This document shows, in pieces, positions 8,051 through 16,400 of a stretch of DNA of 45,329 nucleotides. The stretch comes from Reyranella sp. GTDB lineage: Bacteria > Pseudomonadota > Alphaproteobacteria > Reyranellales > Reyranellaceae. The first letter of the stretch is position 1; each line of letters starts with the position of its first letter. The notes beneath the pieces are model-generated. The model searched no databases. It had not been told where the DNA came from and was given only the letters and a program-made list of their open reading frames with translations. The DNA lies in the NCBI GenBank assembly GCA_019750135.1, contig JAIEOV010000133.1, positions 1-45,329 of the forward strand. Direction: 5' to 3'. Position numbers and translations under genes: made by a program.

Positions 8051-8195
8051 TGCCGGAGCGCGGACCTCCAGGTCCGCTCATTGTCTTTGTCTTCCGGACT
8101 GCGAGCCTCTGGCTCGCTCATGACGATTCATGAGCGAGCCAGAGGCTCGCGGTCCAGAAGAATCATGAGCGGACCTGGAGGTCCGCGCTCCGGCA
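8051..8195. repeat. 145-bp nested palindromic element
   Basis: The outer arms are a perfect 31-bp inverted repeat (8051-8081 and 8165-8195). The inner arms are a perfect 23-bp inverted repeat (8101-8123 and 8128-8150) around a 4-bp centre. Each arm is itself a small hairpin: outer unit GCGGACCTCCAGGTCCGC, inner unit GCGAGCCTCTGGCTCGC. The element fills the gap between the LLM stop (8199) and the [2Fe-2S] gene. It resembles REP/BIME-type clustered palindromes. Related units occur at 9113-9195 and 11335-11381. Confidence 0.85.
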
Positions 8196-8198
8196 AGA

Positions 8199-9095
8199 TT
8201 ACAGAAGATCAGCCACCGCCGCCCGATAGCGCGTGATGGCGTCCAGGTGGTCGGCGTAGCTCTTGCCGGCGATGCGCTTGTGATGGTTGCTGACGTAGGT
8301 GGTGTGGCAGGTGACGTGGGTCACGCCGGCCTTCTTCCAGAAGGCGAACTCCTTGCGCCAGTCGTCTTCCGTGCCCTTGCCGGGCGAGACCCAGACCTCC
8401 AGCCCGACCGAGGCCGGGTCGCGGCCCTCCGCCTTGATCATGCCGCGCAGCTTGTCGAACGCCTTCAGCGCATCGTCGCCCGCCGGATACTGCAGCGGCA
8501 TGAAACCGTCGCCGTATTTGGCGGTGCGCTTGAACGTCGCCTCGGCATGGCCGCCGAACCAGACCGGCACGCGGCCCGACTTCGGCCGCGGGTTGATGCC
8601 GCCGTCGTCGAGCTGGTGGAACTCGCCCTTGAACTTGACGTGCGGCTCGGCCCACAGCGCCTGCATGAAGCGCACCTGCTCGGCCGAGCGCTTGCCACGG
8701 GTGTGGAAATCCATGCCCAGCCCCTGGAACTCGATCTCGTTCCAGCCGACGCCGATGCCGAGGCGAAAGCGGCCCTCGCAAAGCTCGTCGAGGCAGGCGG
8801 CCTGCTTGGCGACCAGGGCGGCCTGGCGCTGCGCCAGGATCACGACGCCGGAAGCGAAGCCCATCTGCTTGGTGACGCCTGCGAGGAAGGCGAACACCAC
8901 GAAGGGATCGTGATAGGCCGTGGCCGTGGTGCCGACGCGCTTGCCGCCGTAGTCGACGCTGGGATTGCCGCCCAGCACGTGGTCGGGGGCCAGGAGGTAG
9001 GTGTAGCCCAACCCCTCGGCGGCTTGCGCATAGTCGCGCAGGACGGCGGGGCCGGTGCCGATGTCACCGACCGGTAGAGATGCCCCGAGAATCAT
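8199..9095 (-). CDS. LLM-class (TIGR03619-like) oxidoreductase
   Basis: The protein has 298 residues, with ATG 9095 preceded by GGGGAGGAG. It is a luciferase-like TIM-barrel protein: YTYLLAPDHVLGGNP, FAFLAGVTKQMGFASGVVILAQRQ, FRLGIGVGWNEIEFQGLGMDF and VPVWFGGHAEATFKRTAKYGDGF are read in order. The GIGVGWN and PVWFGGH patterns are typical of the branch often annotated as F420-dependent, although in Proteobacteria FMN is the more likely cofactor. It differs in sequence and length from the next gene upstream, also an LLM protein, so this is not a recent duplication. It sits between two palindromic elements inside a minus-strand catabolic cluster. Confidence 0.9.
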   Translation of the reverse strand: MILGASLPVGDIGTGPAVLRDYAQAAEGLGYTYLLAPDHVLGGNPSVDYGGKRVGTTATAYHDPFVVFAFLAGVTKQMGFASGVVILAQRQAALVAKQAACLDELCEGRFRLGIGVGWNEIEFQGLGMDFHTRGKRSAEQVRFMQALWAEPHVKFKGEFHQLDDGGINPRPKSGRVPVWFGGHAEATFKRTAKYGDGFMPLQYPAGDDALKAFDKLRGMIKAEGRDPASVGLEVWVSPGKGTEDDWRKEFAFWKKAGVTHVTCHTTYVSNHHKRIAGKSYADHLDAITRYRAAVADLL

Positions 9096-9112
9096 GGCTC
9101 CTCCCCTTCATT

Positions 9113-9195
9113 GCTGGGAGCGCGCCACTCCAGTGGCGCGTCTTTCTTCGTGTATCAGCATCACATGAGCGCCACTGGAGTGGCGCGCTCCCAGC
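9113..9195. repeat. Inverted pair of palindromic units
   Basis: A perfect 27-bp inverted repeat (9113-9139 and 9169-9195) is separated by 29 bp, lying between the start of one LLM gene (9095) and the stop of the next (9201). Each arm contains the unit GCGCCACTCCAGTGGCGC, the same size and CTCCAG centre as the outer unit at 8051 but with different stem bases. Confidence 0.85.
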
Positions 9196-9200
9196 GAAGA

Positions 9201-10445
9201 CTACTCCGCAGCCGCCGCCTTCGCCGGCTTAAGGTCGGTCGAATACTTCAGATGCACCGGCGCGTTGGACTCGAACGGGCTGTTGAGGTCGAGGCTCTTG
9301 GCGATCTCACGGATCGCCGGGAAGACCTCCTGGCCCATCAGCCGGATGCAGGTGAGTGAATCCTCCTGGCTGACGAAACCGTCGTTGCCCCACAACGCCA
9401 GGATGCCCGGACGAGTCTGCTCGAGGATGCGCTTCAGCTTCTTCACCACCTGGTCGGGGGTGCCGTAGATGATGCGCAGGTCCTCGACCTGCTGCTCGAA
9501 GCTGGTGTTGCCGCGCGGATTGATGGCGCGGCCGGAAGCGAATTCGACGAAGGCGCGGCGGTTGGTGGGCGAGCCGTAGCCCGACGGCGTGCTCCACACC
9601 GGATGAGCGAGTCCGGTGAACTCGCCCTGCATCCAGCGGAACTGCTTGGCGTTCTCGCGCGCCTTGTCCTCGTTGTCGGAGATGTGGACCTGGATCAGGT
9701 AGCCGCGATTCTCCGGCCCGCCGACATAGCCGGACTGCAGCGCCACCTGGTCGTAGAGCTCCCAGATCTTCTTGGTCTGCTCGATCGAGGTGTTGAGCGC
9801 GATGTAGGGATAGCGCTGCTGCGCCGCCCACACGATCGTCTCCTTGCTGATCACGCCCGGGATCCAGACGCGCGGATAGGGCTTCTGCAGCGGCACCGCC
9901 CACGGATTGACGACGCGATGCTGGTAGTGCGTGCCCTCGAAGCGGAACGGCCCGGTGCGGGTCCAGGCCTGCGTGATCAGGTCGTGCGCCTCCTCGAAGC
10001 GCTCGCGGTTGAAGGCCGGGTTGACGCCGGTAGCGAGCTGCTCCTGGCCGCCGCCGCGCACGAAGCCCGAGACCAGGCGGCCCTTCGAGATCATGTCGAT
10101 CATGGCGAGCTCTTCGGCGAGCCGGATCGGGTTCTCCGCCAGGGGCAGCGGATTGCCCAGCATCACGATCTTCACCTTCTTGGTCATGCCCGCCAGGATG
10201 GCGGCGAAGATGTTCGCCTTGGCCTGCATGCAGAACGGCGCGTTGTGATGCTCGTTCAGCATGATGCCGTCGATGCCGACCTCCTCGGCCAGCATGTATT
10301 GCTCGATGTAGTTGTTGTAGAGCCGTGATCCCGCGACGGGATCGAAATGCTTGTTGGAGAACATCAGCGCCGTGGCGCCGAAGTCGCGGCCGGCCTTCTC
10401 GTCGTAGGCCGACATGGGCTGCTCGGTGAAGTACATCAGGTGCAT
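9201..10445 (-). CDS. LLM-class flavin-dependent monooxygenase
   Basis: The protein has 414 residues. ATG 10445 is preceded by GGGAGGTG at a 5-base spacing, which decides this start over upstream frames. Luciferase-family features are MYFTEQPMSAYDEKAG, IDGIMLNEHHNAPFC near residue 55, IVMLGNPLPLAENPIRLAEELAMIDMIS in parts, RLVSGFVRGGGQE, and the late GTPDQVVKKLKRI. The EHH pair and the RGGGQE loop are typical of larger two-component monooxygenases that take FMNH2 from a separate reductase. The gene begins 4 bp after the alpha/beta hydrolase stop, so the two are co-transcribed and probably act in sequence on one compound. Confidence 0.92.
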   Translation of the reverse strand: MHLMYFTEQPMSAYDEKAGRDFGATALMFSNKHFDPVAGSRLYNNYIEQYMLAEEVGIDGIMLNEHHNAPFCMQAKANIFAAILAGMTKKVKIVMLGNPLPLAENPIRLAEELAMIDMISKGRLVSGFVRGGGQEQLATGVNPAFNRERFEEAHDLITQAWTRTGPFRFEGTHYQHRVVNPWAVPLQKPYPRVWIPGVISKETIVWAAQQRYPYIALNTSIEQTKKIWELYDQVALQSGYVGGPENRGYLIQVHISDNEDKARENAKQFRWMQGEFTGLAHPVWSTPSGYGSPTNRRAFVEFASGRAINPRGNTSFEQQVEDLRIIYGTPDQVVKKLKRILEQTRPGILALWGNDGFVSQEDSLTCIRLMGQEVFPAIREIAKSLDLNSPFESNAPVHLKYSTDLKPAKAAAAE

Positions 10446-10449
10446 GGCA

Positions 10450-11235
10450 TCACCTCCCGACGATGAAAGAACTGATAAGTTTGGCGAGGGCCTCGGGCTG
10501 CTCCATGTCGACGGCATGCCCGCTGGCCTTGACGATCTCCAGCTTGGCGTTGGGCAGGGCCTCAACGTAGCGCTTGCCGGCGCTCATGGGCACCACCTTG
10601 TCATGCTCGCCCCACACGACCAGGGCCGGAGCCCGCATGGTCTTGAGCAGGTACGGCAAGGTCTGGCTGTACATGTAGGGCTTCCAGGCGATGCGGAAGC
10701 TCATCTCGCGACAGATGTCCCACATCTCGAGCTGATCGACCGAGGGCTCCGCGCCATAGACGCGATCGAACGCCTTCTGGTCGTGGAAGCCGGCGCGCGC
10801 GTAGTCCATGTAGCCCGTGATCGCGAGGTCGAGGATGTCGCCCTGCGGCGGCTTGAGGCCCATGGCCCCGACCAGCACCAGATGCGAGAGGTCGGCCGGC
10901 GCCATGGTCGCCATCTCGGCCGCGATCCAGCCGCCGAAGCCCAGTCCGACCAGGGCAGCCTTGCCGATCTTCAGCTCGCTCAGAAGGTTGCGATGGACGA
11001 CGGCGATGTCGCGCGTGCTGCGCATCCAGTCGGGTCGCTCGGAGCGGCTGTAGCCCGGATGATGTGGCACCAGCACGTCGTAATTCGCCGCCAACGCATC
11101 GTAGAAAGGCAGATCGTCGAGCGTGCCGGTCTCGTGATGCAGGACCAGGAGCGGATGGCCTTTGCCGGCGCGCCTGAGGTGCACCTTGGTCCCGCCGGCC
11201 TCCACGGTGGAGGTCTTCCAATCCACTCCCGCCAT
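10450..11235 (-). CDS. Alpha/beta-hydrolase-fold protein lacking the nucleophile Ser
   Basis: The protein has 261 residues, with ATG 11235 and GGGAGGA upstream. Fold signatures are clear: HPLLVLHHETGTLDDLPFY, YDVLVPHHPGYSRSERPDW, LVVWGEHDKVVP (acid) and ASGHAVDMEQPEAL, with the catalytic His H240. The nucleophile elbow reads LVGLGFGGWIA, so the expected Ser/Cys/Asp of GxSxG is Gly99 (codon 10939-10941). Either the protein is a non-hydrolytic member (cofactor-independent dioxygenase, lyase or binding protein) or it uses another residue. It is first in the minus-strand catabolic cluster, four bases ahead of the LLM monooxygenase. Confidence 0.88.
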   Translation of the reverse strand: MAGVDWKTSTVEAGGTKVHLRRAGKGHPLLVLHHETGTLDDLPFYDALAANYDVLVPHHPGYSRSERPDWMRSTRDIAVVHRNLLSELKIGKAALVGLGFGGWIAAEMATMAPADLSHLVLVGAMGLKPPQGDILDLAITGYMDYARAGFHDQKAFDRVYGAEPSVDQLEMWDICREMSFRIAWKPYMYSQTLPYLLKTMRAPALVVWGEHDKVVPMSAGKRYVEALPNAKLEIVKASGHAVDMEQPEALAKLISSFIVGR

Positions 11236-11334
11236 TGCCGATGTCCTCCCGTACTTGTCGGGATGGTTGCAACCGCCAACTGCCGAGTCAAACCGCATGG
11301 CCCGCAAGGCGGGATTTCGCAGCTCTCGCGGACG

Positions 11335-11381
11335 GCGGGCCTCCAGGCCCGCTCATGATCTTCCGGACCGCGCTCCGGCGA
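11335..11381. repeat. Single palindromic unit plus remnant
   Basis: The unit GCGGGCCTCCAGGCCCGC (11335-11352) has an 8-bp stem and the same CTCCAG centre and CTCATGA flank as the units at 8051 and 9113. It is followed by a CCGGA/TCCGG remnant. It lies in the 148-bp gap between the hydrolase start and the response-regulator stop. The rest of that gap shows nothing recognisable. Confidence 0.7.
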
Positions 11382-11383
11382 GA

Positions 11384-12139
11384 CTAACTTTCGTCCGGCT
11401 GAAAATCGTCGCCCAAAGCCTCGCGCAGCCGAGCCGCGGCGGCGCGGCCGAGCGTCAGCGGTTCGTCCATGCCATGCAGCATGAGGCGCGCCGTCTCGCG
11501 CGAGGGCGTCTCGATGGTGCGCAGCCGGTCGCGGTTCACGATCAGCGAGCGGCCCAGGCGCAGGAAAGGCGGCGACGGCAGCAGGCTCTCGAAATGGCTG
11601 AGCGTGCGCCAGATCATCAGCGCCGTCTGATCGGCCACGAACACATGAGTGAAATCGCCGTCGGCGCGCAACGCCACGATCTCCGCGGGCTTCGCCAGCA
11701 CGGTGCGCTTGGGCGTCTTGAAGGCGATCACGCCGCCGCCCGACGAGCCGCCGCCTGACGGGGCGCCGACCTGGGCCTCCGCGCGCGCCAGCTCGCGCCC
11801 GGCGCGCTTCAGCGATTCGGCGAGCCGCTCGGGATCGACCGGCTTCAGCAGATAGTCGACCGCGTTCACGGCGAAAGCCTCGACGGCATACTCGGCGTAG
11901 GCAGTGACGAACACCACGACCGGCGGCGCCTCCAGGCTGGCCAGCAGGTCGAAGCCGTCGGCGCCGCCCAGCTCGATGTCGAGGAACACGAGTTGCGGCT
12001 GCGTGCGCTCGATCTCGCGCAGGGCGTCGCTCACGCCGTGAGCCTCGCCGACGATCTCGACCTCGGGGTGATTGGCGAGCAGGCGCCGCATCGCCTGGCG
12101 CGCGAGGTGTTCGTCATCGACGATCAGGACGCGGGGCAT
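11384..12139 (-). CDS. LytTR-family response regulator
   Basis: The protein has 251 residues. The receiver domain (about 1-120) opens with PRVLIVDDEHLARQ, has the phosphoacceptor D54 in LVFLDIELGGADGF, then FVTAYAEYAVEAF and YLLKPVDPE. A Gly/Ser linker (GAPSGGGSSGGG) joins it to a C-terminal LytTR DNA-binding domain (about 140-245, with FLRLGRSLIVNRDRL). LytTR proteins bind pairs of short direct repeats upstream of targets, often extracellular or cell-surface functions. The ATG overlaps the end of the sensor kinase gene by 16 bp, so the two are coupled. A likely target is the divergent exoenzyme gene, whose upstream region has direct repeats at 13317-13369. Confidence 0.94.
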   Translation of the reverse strand: MPRVLIVDDEHLARQAMRRLLANHPEVEIVGEAHGVSDALREIERTQPQLVFLDIELGGADGFDLLASLEAPPVVVFVTAYAEYAVEAFAVNAVDYLLKPVDPERLAESLKRAGRELARAEAQVGAPSGGGSSGGGVIAFKTPKRTVLAKPAEIVALRADGDFTHVFVADQTALMIWRTLSHFESLLPSPPFLRLGRSLIVNRDRLRTIETPSRETARLMLHGMDEPLTLGRAAAARLREALGDDFQPDES

Positions 12140-13206
12140 GGCTCACCCTCCAGCTTCATCGTCACCACGACGTTGTCGTCGCGTCCCTCCAGGGTGAAGG
12201 CATGCCTGCCGGGATAGAGAAGGCTGAGGCGGCGACGCACGTTCTCCAGGCCGATCCCGGGTCGCCGCCGGCGCGCACCGCCCGTTTCGTCCAACGTACC
12301 GGTGTTCGTGATCGTGACATCCAAAGCATCGCCATCGACCGTGATGTCGAGATGGACGTCGAGACCGTGGTCGCGGCGACCGTGCTTGACAGCGTTCTCG
12401 ATCAGCGGCTGCAGCAGGAAGCTCGCGATGCGCCGCTCTCCGGCATCGTGGCTGACATGGATGACGGTCCGAAGACGCTCGCCGAACCGCGCCTTCTGGA
12501 CACCGAGATAGGCCATCAGCCCGCCGACCTCGGCATCGACCGTGACGACGGTCTGATTGATGCCGTCGAGCGAATGACGGAGATAGCCCGTGAGGTCGCG
12601 CAGCATGGTGAGGGCGGCCTGCGGGTGCTCGGGAATTTCCTCGGCCACGCCGTTCAGGGCGTTGAACAGGAAGTGCGGGTCGAGCTGCAGGCGCAGTTCC
12701 TCGAGCTCGAGGCGCAGCGCCTCGGCCTCGGCGTGCATGGCATGCTTGTGCTCTTCCTGCTTGGCGCGCTCGGCGTGGATCCAGAAGTAGCAGAGGCTCC
12801 AGGCGCCGAGCGCCAGCACGTAATGAAACCAGGGGACGGCGATCTGCTCGAGCAGCGTCCAATCCGGGATGTCCCAGCCGACGATCTGGCGGGTGATGAA
12901 GCCGACCGACACCGCGAGCAGCGCCGCACTCGCCGACAGCAGGACGATCAGGGCAAGCGACCAGGCTGTCAGCCGGTTGCCGATCTTGCGCGAGGAGTAG
13001 ATCGCCGCCAGCCCGGTCGACAGCAATACGAGGCAGGGCCAGACCACCAGGCTGACGACCAGCGCCAGGGCAGCGTTGTGATAGGTCAGCAGCCGATTCA
13101 CGAGATCGAGGACGAAGAACAGGCTCCAGCCCACGATCTGGGCCCGCCAGAAGACGGGCAGGCTGCCGAACCAGCCTCCGGCCGTGCCGGCTGCGACGCT
13201 GAACAT
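12124..13206 (-). CDS. LytS/YehU-type sensor histidine kinase
   Basis: The protein has 360 residues from ATG 13206. No strong ribosome site precedes this ATG, and a TTG four codons upstream is an alternative. Four hydrophobic segments (AQIVGWSLFFVLDLV, LALVVSLVVWPCLVLL, LALIVLLSASAALLAV, WFHYVLALGAWSLCYFW) form an N-terminal membrane domain without a large sensor domain. A short coiled region (EAEALRLELEELRLQ) follows. The phosphoacceptor His is H178 in LDPHFLFNALN, the LytS-type H-box. The ATPase domain has FLLQPLIENAVKHG (N-box) and GIGLENVRRRL. The partner is the overlapping LytTR regulator. The signal sensed is unknown. Confidence 0.92.
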   Translation of the reverse strand: MFSVAAGTAGGWFGSLPVFWRAQIVGWSLFFVLDLVNRLLTYHNAALALVVSLVVWPCLVLLSTGLAAIYSSRKIGNRLTAWSLALIVLLSASAALLAVSVGFITRQIVGWDIPDWTLLEQIAVPWFHYVLALGAWSLCYFWIHAERAKQEEHKHAMHAEAEALRLELEELRLQLDPHFLFNALNGVAEEIPEHPQAALTMLRDLTGYLRHSLDGINQTVVTVDAEVGGLMAYLGVQKARFGERLRTVIHVSHDAGERRIASFLLQPLIENAVKHGRRDHGLDVHLDITVDGDALDVTITNTGTLDETGGARRRRPGIGLENVRRRLSLLYPGRHAFTLEGRDDNVVVTMKLEGEPCPAS

Positions 13207-13316
13207 GTGCGCGCGCAAGATCGTTGCTTCCCGCCGTTCCCAAACCCGCCCGCGGACGGTCCCACGCAATAAAATGCCATTTGTGACGGTGCGGCAAGCG
13301 CACGGCCACAAGACGG

Positions 13317-13369
13317 TCACTGATTGACCACTTGGTTCACCGATTAACCTGCCCGCTTCACCGAGAGTC
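13317..13369 (+). promoter_or_regulatory. Three direct repeats, candidate LytTR operator
   Basis: Three imperfect direct repeats sit about two helical turns apart: TCACTGATTGAC at 13317, TCACCGATTAAC at 13337 and TCACCGAGAGTC at 13358 (20- and 21-bp periods). They lie in the 239-bp gap between the divergent kinase and exoenzyme genes. LytTR regulators are known to bind direct repeats with roughly this period, so the site could control the exoenzyme, the kinase operon or both. This is inference. Confidence 0.4.
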
Positions 13370-13445
13370 GGGCCGCACCCCAATGCCGTCCTGCGATCGA
13401 CATGACATATCGCCGTGACACGGCGACGCAGCAGGAGGAGCGGGG

Positions 13446-16400
13446 ATGGCGACCATCAACTACACGGTTGGCGACAACTGGGGTTCGGGCTTCATCGGCA
13501 ATATCAAGGTGCCGGGCGGCACCTCGGGCCTGCACGGCTGGACCCTCGAGTTCGACGCGGCCTTCGACATCTCCAACATCTGGGGAGCGGAGATCGTCTC
13601 CCATGTCGGCAACCACTATGTGATCCGCAACGTCGCCTGGAACGCCGACGTGGCCGTGGGCGCCCAGGCGAGCTTCGGGTTCGAGGCCAAGGCCGGCTCG
13701 GGCGGCACTACGGCCACGGGTTTCACCCTGAACGGTGCGACCAGCACCCCAACCCCGCCACCGGTGGTCGTTCCGACCCTCTCGATCGACGACGCCTCGA
13801 TCGCCGAAGGCGACAGCGGCACGAGCCAGCTCACCTTCACCGTCAAGCTCTCGCAGGCCGCCACGGGGCCGGTCACGGTCAGCTACTCGACGGCCAACGG
13901 CACGGCGACAGCGGGCTCCGACTACAGCGCGCTCACCGGCACCCTCACCTTCGCCGCGGGCGAGACCACCAAGACCATCACCGTGCCGATCACCGGCGAC
14001 ACCGCGGTCGAGGCCAACGAGACCTTCACCGTCAACCTGGCGAATCCGTCCGGCGCCACCATCGCCGACGGCGCCGCCACCGGCACGATCGTCAACAACG
14101 ACGTGGCGCCGCCCCCGCCCACGACCGGCAGCCTGTCGCTCGACTACGACATCGTCAGCAACTGGGGCTCGGGCTTCACCGCCTCGATGGCGGTCGGCGC
14201 CGGCGGCAGCGCGCTCAGCGGCTGGACCGTCGCGTTCGACGCCTCGTTCAACATCACCAGCATCTGGAACGCCACGATCGTCAGCCACGTCGGCAACCAC
14301 TATGTGGTCAAGAATGTCGACTGGAACGGCAACGTAGCCGGCGGCAAGGAGGTCTCGTTCGGCTTCCAGGCGACGCCGGGCAGCGGCGGCACCGCCGCCT
14401 CGGGCTTCACCATCAACGGCACCGCCGTGGGCACCAATCCGCCGCCCTTGCCGACGCTGTCCGTGGCCGACGCCACGGTGGCGGAAGGCAACAGCGGCAC
14501 GCACGAACTCGCCTTCACGGTGACTCTGTCGGCTGCGGCCACGGGACCGGTGACGGTCGCCTACGCGACCAGCAACGGCACGGCCACGGCGGGCAGCGAC
14601 TACACGGCGGCGAGCGGCACTCTCACCTTCGCCGCCGGCGAGACCTCCAAGGTGATCAAGGTCGTGGTCACAGGCGACGCCACCGTCGAGGCCAACGAGA
14701 CGGTCACGCTCACCCTGTCTTCGCCAGGCGGCGCCACCATCGCCGACGGAACGGCGGTCGGCACCATCACCAATGACGACACTGCCCCGTTGCCCACCCT
14801 TGCCGTCGCCGATGCCACGGTCAGCGAAGGCAACAGCGGCACGCGCAACCTCGCCTTCACCATCAGCCTGTCGGCGGCTGCGACGGGCCCGGTCACCGTG
14901 GCCTACGCTACCAGCAACGGCACCGCGACGGCGGGCAGCGACTACACCGCCGCCAGCGGCACGGTCACCTTCGCCGCCGGCGAAACCTCGAAGGTGGTCA
15001 ACGTGCAGGTAGCAGGCGACACCGTCGTCGAGGCCAACGAGACCCTGACGCTCACGCTATCCTCGCCGACCGGCGCCACCATCGCCGACAGCACCGCGAT
15101 CGGCACCATCAGCAACGACGACATTGCCCCCTTGCCCACCCTTGCCGTCGCCGATGCGACGGTGACGGAAGGCAACAGCGGCACGCGCGACCTCGCCTTT
15201 ACCGTCACGCTGTCGGCAGCGGCGACAGGCCCGGTCACCGTGGCCTATGCCACCAGCAACGGCACGGCGACCGCGGGCAGCGACTACACCGCGGCCACTG
15301 GCACGGTCACTTTCGCTGCCGGCGAAACCTCCAAAGTGATCAACGTCCAAGTCACAGGCGACACCGCCGTCGAGGCCAACGAGACCCTGACCCTCACCCT
15401 GTCGTCACCGACCGGCGCCACCATTGCCGACGGAACGGCGATCGGCACCATCACCAATGACGATACGGCCCCGCCGCCGACGCTCACCGTGGCCGACGCC
15501 ACGGTGACGGAAGGCAACAGCGGCACGCGCAACCTCGCCTTTACCGTCACGCTGTCGGCAGCGGCGACAGGCCCGGTCACCGTGGCCTATGCCACCAGCA
15601 ATGGCACCGCGACAGCAGGCAGCGACTACACCGCGGCCACCGGCACGGTCACCTTCGCCGCCGGCGAGACCTCCAAGGTGATCAACGTCCAGGTGACGGG
15701 CGACACCGCCGTCGAGGCCAACGAGACCTTGACGCTGACCCTGTCGTCGCCGAGTGGCGCCACCATCGCCGACGGCACAGCGATCGGCACCATCACCAAC
15801 GACGACACCGCCCCCTTGCCGACGCTCGCCGTCGCCGATGCCACGGTCAGCGAAGGCAACAGCGGCGCCACGGACCTCGCCTTCACCGTCTCCCTGTCGG
15901 CGGCAGCGACGGGCCCCGTCACCGTAGCCTATGCCACCAGCAACGGCACGGCGACGGCGGGCAGCGACTACACCGCAGCCACGGGCACCGTCACCTTCGC
16001 CGCCGGCGAGACCTCGAAGGTGGTGCACATCCAGGTCAACGGCGACACGGCGGTCGAGGCCAACGAGACCCTGACGCTCACGCTGTCCTCGCCGACCGGC
16101 GCCACGATCGCCGACGGCACGGCCATCGGCACCATCACCAATGACGACACGGCGCCGCTGCCGACCGTCAGCATCTCCGACGCTTCGGTCGTCGAGGGCA
16201 ATCCCGGCCAAAGCGGGGGTGGAGGCGGCGCGGCGGCGGGCTGGTTCAGCACCTCGGGCAACCAGATCGTCGATTCGGCCGGCCACTCGGTGCAGATCGC
16301 CGGTGTGAACTGGTTCGGCTTCGAATCCTCGAACCTGGCGCCGCACGGCCTGTGGACGCGCGGCTACAAGGACATGATGGATCAGATGAAGGACCTCGGG

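Noticed and set aside
13206..13383. Longer N-terminus for the LytS kinase
   Set aside because: The extra 59 residues are Arg/Cys-rich with no structure and would cover the direct-repeat region; the start near 13206 leads straight into the membrane helices.
14451..16160. Regular repeats that could suggest a CRISPR array
   Set aside because: Units are 342 bp, in frame and code for Calx-beta modules; there are no short repeats with unique spacers.
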